A stretch of 27,280 nt of DNA from assembly GCA_003427395.1 (NCBI GenBank), contig BFEA01000280.1, positions 1,710,041-1,737,320 on the forward strand, in the 5' to 3' direction. The number at the start of each line of letters is the position of its first letter. Position 1 is the first letter of the stretch. This stretch comes from Chara braunii. Lineage: Eukaryota; Streptophyta; Charophyceae; Charales; Characeae. The notes beneath the pieces were generated by a model. The model searched no databases and had not been told where the DNA came from. It saw only the letters and a list, made by a program, of their open reading frames with translations. Below are positions 9,303 through 17,800 of the stretch, piece by piece. Both the position numbers and the translations under genes were made by a program.

Positions 9303-12100
9303 TTAGTTCAATCCCACCATCGCCAGAGCCAATCTTGCAGGTTTGGATTTGCTGAAGTGAAACCATTTAACTTTTCGCAGCGCTTCTTTGCTAATGTTCA
9401 AGTGATTCATCCATCGCGCTTCTACCCGGTCTCGCAGGTTAGTTTTCGGTCGGAGCATTCTGTAGGTGGCTTTGACTGTGATATCAGATAGCGTCTTAGT
9501 TATCTGTTCGGGGTTAACTTTTTGGAGTGAGTTGTCATTACAGATTGTGTAGATGTCTACGGCCACCAAGCCTGTCGGGTCTCTGCGCACCACATTGCCC
9601 ACTACTCCCTCACGACCCCGAAATAGTACCCAGTCCAGCTCCCGTATTGAGGGTCCCTTTCTCAGGATTTTCCACCAGTGCAGGGGGATGCATTCTATCA
9701 AGCTTTCCAGGGCCTCCCCCGGTTTGTGGCAATACCTCAGCTTTCCCTTTAGTTGGTTGCTTGCTATCCAGTCCCTATTCTCCACATCCCAGATATCCCT
9801 AATTCTAAGGACCCCTTTTTTCACCCATCCTTTCCATGGGGAGTTCGTGCAATGCAGGACCTGGCCTCTTGTGTTGGTTATCCTTGTATTCCCAAATAAT
9901 GGTTGTCGGGCCACCTCCTCCCATCTTTCTGGGTGGGTTTTGTCTGGCAGGGGGAGGTTTCTCCATATCCTCAGCAAGTTTGGCCAAAAAGGGTCGTTAT
10001 GTAGGTCATTTCTTGACTCACGTCTTGGTGCATTGGCCTCGTCGGCATTTTCTCGCTGTGTTCGTCGCCGTGGGATTGGCCATTCTCTGTTTTCAATCCA
10101 TGTGAGCGGGTTGATGTGGCCTGGTGTTTCCGGAGCTAATCTCGAGATCTGCTCTAGTGCCAAGTCTCTCCATGGGATATTCGGGCAGAAGAGCAGGCGC
10201 TTAAGCCATTGTATGGCCAGAGCCTTGACCTGTATTGTCGGATCAATGATACCCAAGCCCCCTTTAACTTTGGGTTGGATAATCGCTAGCCATGCTACTC
10301 TGCTGATAACATGGTGTTTTTCGTGGTTCCCTCGCCACAAAAAGGCAACCAACTGTCGCTGCAGGGCTTTTAGGGAGGGTTTGTCTAGCCCCCAAATGGC
10401 CGATTTGTACCAAAGAGAGGCTAACACCACGTTGTTAATAACCAAGGCCCTGCCCATCAGTGAGGTGCATTTATCTTTCCATTGGGCTAGCTTCTCTAAG
10501 GGGGGCTTGGTTATCCATTCGTTATTGGTTGGTGGTCTGCCGAAGGCTGTCAACGAGACTCCCAAGACCCTAATCGGGGCTTCTTGCGGTAACCATCTAA
10601 CCCTAGGTTGTTCGGGGGGTCTTACTGCCTGATGGTGGATCCACCAGCCTAGGGTCTTATTCCCCCAGTTAACTCTCATGTCCGATAAGGCACAAAAACG
10701 GTCCATCATCTGTTGGACTCCTTCCATCGACTCTCGGGTTGCATCCACCATGAGGGTTAGATCGTCCGCAAACATGGAGCATACCGGGATGGCCTCTTTG
10801 GGGATTGAGGATAGTTGTATTCTATGGATATCTATGTGGGTTCTTAGATTTGTTGCTAGAGCTTCCATAATTATCACAAAGAGGTAAGGGGCTAAGGGAT
10901 CCCCCTGTCTGACGGACCTTTGTAGGGTGATAGGTGGTGCCAGGTTGCCATTAACCATGACCCTTGTTGTTGCGTTCTTGTGGAGGATCTGCACCCACCG
11001 TCTAAAATTGGGGCCAAAATTAAATTTTTCCAGGCATTTGTCCAAGAATATCCAGTCCACATGATCGTAAGCCTTTTCAAAGTCAATGAAGATGATTGTC
11101 GCGTTTTGTTTAGATTGCCTTGTTAGCTTGATCACTTCGTTGACTAGTAAGATATTGTCCTGGATGTTCCTGGTTTCGATGAATCCTGTCTGGTTGGGAT
11201 GTATGATATCTTCCATTACTTTGGTCAGGCGGCTCGTCAGTGCTTTGGCCACCAACTTATAGACTACTGTGAGGAGTGTAATTGGTCTGTAGTTTCTTAT
11301 GTTCGTCTTTGCTCCTTTTTTGTGTATGAGTGTTAAAACCCCTTGGCCAACGAATTCTCCTGTCCTGCCTTCCTCCCACATTGCATTGTAGTACCTCATC
11401 AGATCTTGTGATATGTCCTCCCACATTTCTTCCCAGAATTCCTTTGGCAGGCCATCTATCCTGGGGGTCTTTTCCTTTTCCATGAGCTTCAGTGCTAACC
11501 ATATCTCCTCTCTTGTGAGTTGCTTTTCTAGCAGTTTTTTTTGTTGCTCAGACAGGGACCTGGTGAGGGGGAGCAGGAACTCGTCGATTTCTTTTAGTCT
11601 TTGCTGCTCTGGGTATGGCCCGCACTCCGATGTGAAGAGATTTTGAAAGAAGTCTCTTGCTATCTTTGTGCAGGCTGCTGTTGATGTGAGTAGCGGTCCA
11701 TCCTGAGCCTTCGGGTCCTTGAGGGCTTCGATCGTCGTTCGGTCGAGCTTTGCTCTGGCCATTGCGAAGAATCTTGTGTCCATTGCTCCTTCTGCGTTAT
11801 GTTTGTGTAGTTTTCCCCGGATCCTGATGCCTTGCCAGCGGTACTCCATTTTTTCCAGGATCTGGGCTTCTAGCGTTTGTATCTCATTGGCTGTTTCTGT
11901 TAGTGTTATGGTATCGCTCATGTCTTCTTCTTGCTGTTGAAGGTGTTGTAATCTGTATTGGAGGTTTATTTCTTCTGCGTTGCGCCGAGCTGCGAGGAGT
12001 TTTGAGTATTCGTTGCACTTGCGGCCCAGATATGCCAAGCCGTTGTTGAACCATAGTATGTCGTCCTGAATGAGATCCTTTTCCTGGCGCCAATAGGCCC
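9303..12100 (-). CDS. LINE ORF2 reverse transcriptase (5'-truncated, frameshifted at 3' end)
   Basis: An open frame of over 900 codons encodes a non-LTR reverse transcriptase. Counting from a non-LINE methionine at 12176, motifs occur in family order: NYRPITLL (about 295-302), FIDFEKAYDHVDW (about 363-375, first catalytic Asp), RQGDPLAPYLF (about 423-433), and FADD (469-472, the catalytic YADD-type box, coded at 10761-10775). Thumb and connection regions follow. The first 25 or so residues of the open frame are antisense-to-window atp6 DNA read in another frame, so the LINE part starts near 12100. In the usual KSPGxDG motif this copy has TPRIDG. The frame stops at 9303, and the zf-RVT part continues in another frame, so the copy is probably dead, although the RT domain itself has no stop. 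Confidence 0.9.
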
Positions 12101-12382
12101 AGATTAATGCGAAACAATGAGAAAAGGTGCAAGATGAGCTAAATACATGATACCTCCCATAGACAACATAGTCCAAGCAAAACCACTCAAAATCTTCACT
12201 AAACTATGACCAGCCATCATATTGGCAAATAAACGTATTCCTAGACTTAGTGCGCGAAAACAATAAGAAATTAGTTCAAGAAGTACTAAAAAAGGTGCTA
12301 GTGGCAAAGGTACGCCTTGAGGTAATAAAAAACTCAAAAAATGAAGTCCATGAGTTTGAAATCCCACTATAGCAAAAGAACC
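12100..12382 (-). pseudogene. atp6: mitochondrial atp6 fragment (ATP synthase subunit a)
   Basis: The - strand encodes roughly 85 residues of the conserved C-terminal half of ATP synthase subunit a, including GLHFLSFLLPQGVPLPLAPF, ELISYCFRALSLGIRLFANM, MAGHSLVKILSGFAW and the start of the next helix. The arginine of SLGIRLFANMM is the proton-path arginine of the family. Plant mitochondrial atp6 is the closest wording I know. Both ends are abrupt: on the right it stops before the upstream transmembrane part (about 12382). On the left it runs to about 12100, with an apparent frameshift (GTT-TC-GCATTAA) just before the LINE. It is a nuclear-inserted mitochondrial fragment, not a working gene. 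Confidence 0.9.
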
Positions 12383-13037
12383 TCCTCCCCCACTTCCTCA
12401 ACCCCCACCTACTTACCACCCTTCCCCTCGAACCCTACCCCACCATCTTCGGGGAAACACTCCTCCCACTGCTAGCTACTAGGCTCAAGACGATGCTAAC
12501 ACCGAAGACATCAACAGCCATCCTCGACCTCCCCAAGGATCAGAGAACAGTGCGACACCACCTCGCCAAACCCGTCAGCGAGACGTCACAGGGGATTCAA
12601 GCCATCCTAAACATCCATTCACCACACTATTGAGGAAAGGGGGAGGAGATCAAACACATAACCCTAGCTCTGAGTCACCGCCACAATGCCTACCTCATGC
12701 TGCCGCGCAAAGAACCCTCTATTCGCCTTTGCCATCCCTCGGTTCCAGTCTTGGCGGCGTCCAACTCTTAGATGTTGATAACTTCCTCCGCGGTGTTTCT
12801 TCTGTCAGTTCACGGAATAGCTCGGTCGTAAAGGCACCAGAAAACTGGTGGCGCGGCGCGCCGTCTTCCTTCTCTCCTCAATACGGGCTCAATCAAGGCT
12901 GGCACATCCCTCTTGGCAGCGTGGAGCACCTTATCATTCACCTACAACCCGCTCCCTCCCATACATCGGCCGTCACTACCTCACCTGCAGCCTCCCTCAC
13001 CACTGTCCTCTGCACAAACGCGATCGAGACATGTTAG
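12383..13037 (+). other. C-rich unidentified open frame (possible transposon ORF remnant)
   Basis: On the + strand a frame is open from 12483 to a TAG at 13035-13037 (184 codons), with no ATG near its start. The same frame continues upstream to the atp6 junction with one stop (TAG 12480-12482). The product is proline/serine/glutamine-rich at first (SHPRPPQGSENSATPPRQ), then has VQLLDVDNFLRGVSSVSSRN and ENWWRGAPSS. I do not recognise it. Composition resembles the C-rich region at 4.4-5.1 kb, so a degraded transposon ORF1 or gag-like segment is possible, but that is a guess. Confidence 0.35.
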
Positions 13038-13475
13038 CTCTCCCCTCCCCTCTGCGTCCCTTCTCGAGCGTCTCCCGTGTCGATTCTGCCGGCCGCCCGT
13101 CGACTCTCCCACGCTGTCCCTTTGGTCGGGCCTGGGGCACAGCGCTCCCGGTCGCGCTGCGCCCCATGGTGGTCCGTATACAGCTTACAGGACATATTTG
13201 ACATCTGGTTGTAAAAATTTGACTTGAGATCGACTTTGGCTACCTGGCATCAGATTGGAAAACACAGGCCTAGGCATGGTGTAGCGGGGTCTGTCCCGAA
13301 ATTATAGGGCTAGGCGTCAATGGTGCTATGGCCTTGTTGAGACAGCACAGCCTGTTTGCAACCTGAGTTAGTGCAATATTGCATCAGCAGGGACTGGCTC
13401 TCAGTGTGGTAGGTACACCTTAGTGTAACGTATGTTGTGCCGTTTGTTATACATGAGTCCACAGAGAAAGCATGA
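13038..13475. other. no feature recognised
   Basis: C-rich to about 13150, then mixed composition. No gene or clear repeat is seen. Confidence 0.4.
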
Positions 13476-13477
13476 CC

Positions 13478-13860
13478 GTGCCAGACCACTTTGTCAGACT
13501 TTCACCGACTCATCTGGAGGTTGAACCTGGACAGACAGTCTGCCCAGGATGCATTTGACTGATGGATAAGGACTCGCCGTGCCACCCAAAGTGAGTGAGC
13601 GATACTCCTGGGCAAAGTGGGTGACTTCACTCACACCAGCCCTCCAACCCTAGCAGACAAAGCCCTAACAAGAACGGCAGTCAGTCCGCGAAACTGGCCT
13701 GTAACAGCCATCAAAGCCACTTGACAAGTTGCCACACCCACTCAGTCAGGCATATCCACTGCCATGGCTGCTAGTACGGTCCCAACCCTAACCGCATTGG
13801 TCTGCTTGAACGGAGAGCTCGCAAGTCGGCATTGTGTGTGTGTGTGTGTGTGTGTGTCTG
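13478..13860 (-). mobile_element. SINE-like repeat with (TG)n, copy A
   Basis: 13478-13775 aligns with 14012-14281 over its length. Shared blocks are 'cagtctgcccaggat', 'ggataaggactcgccg', 'acccaaagt' and 'gtgacttcactcacacca'. As in copy B, the unit is followed by (TG)n, here about 13832-13869 with interruptions. The tRNA-like promoter recognisable in copy B is decayed in this copy. Confidence 0.65.
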
Positions 13861-13949
13861 TGTGTGTGTTTCTGTGTCTGTCTATGTGTGTGCTAAACAA
13901 AACTCCACGGGAAGAAAAGGGTCTGTGAAAAACTGTTTTGTCGAACTGC

Positions 13950-13950
<1 letters not shown>

Positions 13951-13985
<35 letters not shown>
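13951..13985 (+). repeat. (TG)n microsatellite
   Basis: About 17 uninterrupted TG units between SINE-like copies A and B; together with 13832-13869 and 14280-14314, it is the middle of three TG tracts in 480 bp. Confidence 0.95.
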
Positions 13986-13986
<1 letters not shown>

Positions 13987-14011
13987 GTATACGCTGAACA
14001 CAAATTGAATA

Positions 14012-14278
14012 TGACAGACTGTTTCATCAGATTTTCACTGACTTATCAGGAGATTGAACCCGAACAGTCTGCCCAGGATCCATTCGACACATGGGTAAGG
14101 CCTCACCGCCGTACCCAAAGTTAGCGATACCGTTGAGAAAAGTGGTTGACTTCGCTCACACCAATTTTGCAATCCTCTGAGACTGTTGGATTTGAACCCC
14201 CGCTAATAAGGGCAGTAAGTCCAGGGAACTTGTACATCCCTGCCATGAAACCCACTCTACACACCCGCTTAGCCAGAA

Positions 14279-14281
<3 letters not shown>
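14012..14281 (-). mobile_element. tRNA-derived SINE-like repeat, copy B
   Basis: On the - strand the end nearest 14281 looks like a tRNA: an A-box-like TGGCTAAGCGGGTGTGTAGA (about 14257-14276) and a B-box-like GGGGTTCAAATCC (14188-14200), at tRNA-like spacing. A SINE body shared with copy A (13478-13775) follows. This is the expected layout of a tRNA-derived SINE reading right to left. The TG tract at 14280-14314 lies at its 5' side. Confidence 0.65.

Positions 14282-14314
<33 letters not shown>
14280..14314 (+). repeat. (TG)17 tract 20 bp upstream of the last-exon acceptor
   Basis: Seventeen TG units end at 14314, and the splice acceptor AG is at 14333-14334. Only 'attggaccttttacctgcag' separates them, so the pyrimidine tract of the last intron is short and is preceded by a UG-repeat in the transcript. 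In frame it also reads as a false CVCVCV peptide. Confidence 0.95.
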
Positions 14315-14316
<2 letters not shown>

Positions 14317-14334
14317 TGGACCTTTTACCTGCAG

Positions 14335-15021
14335 GTCGGCCACACAAAGAACTATGTTCAAGTGCTGGTCCCATCGGCTGATGACCTCCTTGGCTCAAGC
14401 GTTCATGCATGTATCACATCCACTACTCGGTGGTCGGTGGTTGGTGAAGTTCGTGGGTCAATAATAACATCAACAAGGTCTTATGCTGTTCCAATCGGTT
14501 CGACCAAGTTAAAGCCTGGAGCAAAAAGAGTCGTTGCAACTTCAGTCGGCAACCAGTGCTGCTCTGACCAAGGTGGTACAAAGAATTGCTGCAGCAGTTT
14601 TCTTACAGGGAGCAAAACGACGCGAGGCGATAAATCTCAAGAGGAGATCCCATCAAATGGCAAGATAATGGCAACCACAACTCCTCCGAATTCGCAGGAG
14701 CCGTCTGCGAATGGCACGAACGCCTCAGATGCTCCACAGGCATCCAATTCGTCGACTGAAGCCAAGCAAAGGGGCAAAGGAATCGGACAATTGGACCTCC
14801 CACAAGATGCATGCAATGCTGACAGTGGTTATCAGACTGTACCGCAGCATGCTCACCTGCGGTTTGGTTGTGGGCAGTCCGTTATGAGGAAGTTGAATGG
14901 ATATCCGGAGTTTTTTTCAAGGTCCAGGATCAACAGAGCATTGACTGTTGCGTTGATGGCTATCTTTATTGGCATTGTCGGACTGTTGTCTTGCGGTCAC
15001 TGGGGTTACGTTGGGAGTTAG
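14335..15021 (+). CDS. CDKAL1: CDKAL1-type tRNA methylthiotransferase, last exon and stop
   Basis: This exon encodes the last 228 residues, starting in phase 0 with [20 protein letters not shown] and ending at TAG 15019-15021. The first 45 or so residues, through [10 protein letters not shown], complete the TRAM domain begun in exon 1339-1499. In this family the TRAM domain is a beta-barrel that binds tRNA. A low-complexity linker of about 150 residues follows, with paired cysteines (NQCCSDQ, KNCCSS) and then Ser/Thr/Asn/Gln-rich sequence. The final 30 residues hold a hydrophobic helix ([17 protein letters not shown]) and a tail of under ten residues. Human CDKAL1 is a tail-anchored ER protein, so the same placement is likely here. 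The open frame upstream of 14335 runs through TG repeat and SINE and is not coding. Confidence 0.9.
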   Translation, partial: VGHTKNYVQVLVPSADDLLGSSVHACITSTTRWSVVGEVRGSIITSTRSYAVPIGSTKLKPGAKRVVATSVGNQCCSDQGGTKNCCSSFLTGSKTTRGDKSQEEIPSNGKIMATTTPPNSQEPSANGTNASDAPQASNSSTEAKQRGKGIGQLDLPQDACNADSGYQTVPQHAHLRFGCGQSVMRKLNGYPEFFSRSRINRALTVALMAIFIGIVGLLSCGHWGYVGS

Positions 15022-15271
15022 TGTCATGCTCATAGTGTGAGGGTGCTGGTAGCCTGCGGCTGTACATACAATGAGTATCAGGAGCGGCAGGACACGAAGA
15101 GGACTACCAGTAGTGAGGAAAAGGTGAGGAAAATTTGACGGAAAAGAGACAAAAACGGAACTTGGTGACAATGCCGTCTTTTTCTTCCGCGTTTTTTTCT
15201 TTTCCAGTTTGTCTCTTGTCTCGTTCTCCATGTGGTAAGAGTTGTGTGCCATTCTTTGTTTTCTAGGATGA
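15022..15271 (+). other. probable CDKAL1 3' untranslated region
   Basis: The sequence directly follows the stop codon and has no further exon signal. No sharp polyadenylation signal can be fixed by eye, so the transcript end is unknown; it could extend into the inverted repeat at 15272-15445. Confidence 0.45.
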
Positions 15272-15445
15272 CTTAGGGCGAGATCCCACTCGCAAAGAAG
15301 ATTGGAATAAGTGTCTGAATCTGGACGTGTTTGTGGAGACGTGCAAAAGATTGTGATTGATCTGCTTTTCGGCATCTCTGTGTGGAACACGTCCAGATTC
15401 AGACACTTATTCCAATCCTGTTTGCCAGTGGGATCTGGCCCTTAG
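15272..15445. repeat. long inverted repeat (60-bp arms, 54-nt loop)
   Basis: The inner arms 15300-15331 and 15386-15417 are perfect reverse complements (32 bp; 'gattggaataagtgtctgaa' on the left). Similarity continues outward with a few mismatches to about 15272 and 15445. Both arms therefore give the same peptide (RPDSDTYSN) when read toward the loop from opposite strands. A transcript through it would form a long hairpin. It begins about 250 bp past the CDKAL1 stop. It could be a foldback transposon, a small-RNA precursor, or an inverted duplication. Confidence 0.9.
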
Positions 15446-15717
15446 CCAACTATACTTCAATTCTCAAGCTTTTTGCTCCCACCCAGTTTTCCCAACAAAT
15501 GATTTCTGGTCTGGCATAAGGCAAAATCTCTACCCCATTTTCCCCCGTTTGCTTGTTTAGTGGATTTCGGAAATATTTTGTTTCTATGGCAGGTCTCTCT
15601 CTTCGGGCGGCTCACTCCCAGACCTGCCAAAAGTTGGGCCTTGCGCCCTCAACTGAACCAGTTCATGGAAGTTTTCCCTCCGCTCCTTGGTGCTAAGTAT
15701 CTCAAGGTGATGTCCTG
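15446..15717 (+). other. no gene recognised; possible A-tailed element
   Basis: Mixed composition. Its end ('ctcaaggtgatgtcctg') runs directly into a 31-nt A run, so part of it may be the 3' end of a + strand retroposed sequence. Confidence 0.35.

Positions 15718-15748
<31 letters not shown>
15718..15748 (+). repeat. 31-nt A run
   Basis: Uninterrupted A run. It is most simply a poly-A tail of an element ending at 15717 on the + strand, because the neighbouring LINE-tail repeat to the right would need T rather than A on this strand. Confidence 0.9.
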
Positions 15749-15751
<3 letters not shown>

Positions 15752-15915
15752 CAGCAGTGTTCTGATAGGGGAGGAGTGATGTGAGCACCTCGTTCTATCA
15801 GACCTGCTGGGTGCTCCGGTCTATTGGTGGGGAGCGACACCTGCTGGAAACCGGGTCCAGCGTCCCTGAAATCAGCAATGTAGTTCTTCCCAAGGCCATT
15901 ACCCGGTTTCGGCTA
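15749..15915 (-). mobile_element. dispersed repeat sharing the LINE 3' segment (copy 3)
   Basis: 15813-15866 matches the LINE 3' UTR segment at 8023-8075 closely ('ctattggtggggagc', 'acctgctggaaa', 'gggtccagcgtccctgaa'). The flank at 15894-15913 carries 'ggccattacccggtttcgg', also found at 4245. The bodies on either side differ from the LINE, so this is not simply another LINE copy. Confidence 0.7.
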
Positions 15916-15999
15916 GGAAGAAACAGAATTGAACAACCAACAGAGTCCCAAAAATCAGACATAACCTAATCTTGTCCTAGACTTGTTGGTCTTGCAGAT

Positions 16000-16115
16000 C
16001 TTGAAAAGGCCGTCTCCCTGGCGACAGCCTTGAAAGGGCCCTCTCCCTGGCGACAGCCTTGAAAGGGCCCTCTCCCTGGCGACAGCCTTGAAAGGGCCCT
16101 CTCCCTAGCCACAGC
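16000..16115 (+). repeat. 29-bp tandem repeat, four copies
   Basis: Four consecutive 29-bp units (cttgaaagggccctctccct + ggcgacagc) start at 16000, 16029, 16058 and 16087. The middle two are identical; the outer two have one to three changes. Confidence 0.95.
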
Positions 16116-16612
16116 CTCTTGAGCCACTATGTAGCTGCCGGATGGGCAGAAGTATCCTTTGGCGGCTGTGCCCCTTGTTAACCACCATACCACTGCAGAG
16201 CCATCCGAGAGAGCCGACAAGGAGGGAAGAAAACGCAATGTGATGTCAAGTTGCTTTATGTCGTTTTTCTTTTTCTTTCTTTCTCTTTTCCCTCTCGCAA
16301 GACAAGCAGGCAAGTGTGCAGCAAGAGAACAAGCAGCAAGACAAGAAGGCAGGTCGGCAAAGATGGTATAATGCAAGCAGACAGGCAGGCCACAAGGCAA
16401 GCACGCAACAAGTCAAAGCGGCACAATACAGGACGAGTGGGTATGCGCTCAGCCAGGGAAGCAACAGTGCAACAACCCACACTGAGGCCCTCGCTCCAGT
16501 ACCCACCAAGCATGAAAACTGGGGATGGACCTCCCCCACGCACAATCGGTTGGTGCTAGTTGGCAACCCACGTACTTGTCCCCCAGCCTAGGACAGCACA
16601 CAGACAGATCAG
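16116..16612. other. no gene; cryptically simple sequence
   Basis: Holds a T/C-rich tract (16259-16300) followed by repetitive 'caagcaggcaag'-like sequence to about 16410. Open frames here are products of that simplicity. Confidence 0.4.
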
Positions 16613-16613
16613 A

Positions 16614-17050
16614 TGATGCAGTTGCTCAGTTGGTTGAGCACGGGTGTTACAGGAGATAGTTCCAGGGTTTGATTCTGATCAGTCCTTCGCATCACATAGT
16701 AAGGATATAACTGGGGTGCAGGGACCCCTAGTGGAGTGGATGATCACAGTAGTAGATGGTTACCCTAGGGCCTTGCTCTGGGGGGGTAGGGCCGCAGGTG
16801 GGATGCTGATGGGGGGATTTGTGGTGGACATTTGTCTGCTTCCCATGTTGACAACTAGACCAGAGTAGGCCCAGTTGATGACAGAGGTATGGGAGCAGAC
16901 GGTCGCCGTGGATCTGCTGATGACTGGGGGTGGTGCTTCCCCGGGGTGATGACAAAGACAGAACACTCCGTCAAGACAGTAGAAGGGTGATGGTCCTAAG
17001 TGGTAGACATTAAGGTAGGACTGGAGGAGTGAGGGTGCGCAGGGGGTGAA
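16614..17050 (+). mobile_element. tRNA-derived SINE (head at 16614-16686)
   Basis: The head has an A box GTTGCTCAGTTGGTTGAGCA (16621-16640) and a B-box-like GGGTTTGATTCTGATC (16665-16680) at tRNA spacing. The following G-rich region to about 17050 would be the SINE body. The 3' boundary is not defined by a clear tail. Confidence 0.6.
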
Positions 17051-17800
17051 TTGACGAAGAGGAAGGGTGCGTAATGGGGGCCTTATGAATTAGCGAGTGC
17101 ACCTTTCCATTAAAACTGGAACCTATACACTCGTACACTCATACGTTTTCACCTTTGGTGAGTCGTGGGATCATGAATGAATGACGGTTCGCGCATATGG
17201 ACGATGCAGTGAAGCAAATTATCACAAATGATGTAATCAAAATGAACTGTAACGATCGGGCAAACTGGACTGCCCAACCAGTTTCAATCGCTGCCAAGCC
17301 AACTTCCTTAGGGGGGGTAGTCCCTAAACCAAACACCATCTCTTACCGCTAACCCACCACCCATACAACCAGCATCCAGGGTGCCGGAGATGAACGACAT
17401 TGAACGTATGTCCAGAAAGGGCCCGAAAACAACAGTGTGTGAACCAACTTGTAATTACGATGGCAAGTTCTGCGCTGCCCGAAAACAACCGCGTACCTGG
17501 GCAAGCCTAATAAATCGTCAACCAAACAAAAACGCCTCTATCACGTTAGACCGGTCCACCAAAGGCTACAATTGGGGTCTGCAAAGGAGCCAAAACCAGA
17601 CGAATACACTGGCCCACGCTCAAAGCGTCAAACTTAGGTATCCGAAAGCATGCCTAAAAACACCAATGTGGCTGGATAGGAGTTGTGTAATCAGACAATC
17701 AGACGTCGAGGGCATGGCCATGACGGTTGGTGGCACGCTTCTTTAAATTTTCGTCGGGCATTTTCTCGCAAGCTGTACAGGGAACAATGAGCCTCGTGGT
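17051..17800. other. no recognised gene; one 121-codon open frame
   Basis: A + strand frame at 17381-17746 (121 codons, first methionine MPEMNDIERM) is basic and Asn/Gln/Thr-rich. I do not recognise it and see no splice or family support, so I do not call it a gene. The rest is unremarkable. Confidence 0.3.

Larger units (their letters stand above)
7921..12100 (-). mobile_element. 5'-truncated LINE (non-LTR retrotransposon)
   Basis: The element runs right to left. Its 5' end abuts the atp6 fragment at about 12100, followed by a reverse transcriptase ORF (to 9303), a zf-RVT-type C-terminal segment (to 8582), a 3' untranslated region (about 8581 to 7960), and a 39-nt A tail (T run 7921-7959 on the + strand). 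The apurinic endonuclease domain expected at the N-terminus of plant L1-type ORF2 is absent, so it is 5' truncated, as is usual for LINE insertions. I could not find a target-site duplication between the two flanks. About 229 bp of the apparent length (the second copy plus adapter near 8185-8413) is probably artefactual. Confidence 0.9.
1500..14334 (+). other. 12.8-kb phase-0 intron of the CDKAL1-type gene
   Basis: The intron is bounded by donor GTAAGT at 1500-1505 and acceptor CTGCAG at 14329-14334. The two flanking exons are on the same strand, phase-compatible (0/0), and adjacent in the family's protein sequence, so they belong to one gene. The intron is filled with repeats, mitochondrial-derived pieces and a LINE, each listed separately. 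A library adapter at 8185-8222 shows that the assembly within this intron is not fully reliable, so the exact length could be wrong. Confidence 0.85.

Noticed and set aside
9553-10632. 359-codon + strand open frame
   Set aside because: Antisense shadow of the LINE reverse transcriptase; no motif on this strand.
12100-12382. Functional atp6 gene
   Set aside because: Only the middle to C-terminal part is present; both ends are cut by other sequences and the reading frame breaks near 12105.
14146-14334. Start of the 291-codon open frame at 14146
   Set aside because: This part is SINE and (TG)n read as CVCVCV. The real coding part begins at the splice acceptor, 14335.
17139-17339. 66-codon - strand frame with a hydrophobic stretch
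   Set aside because: Short, no upstream signals, no recognisable family; chance cannot be excluded.
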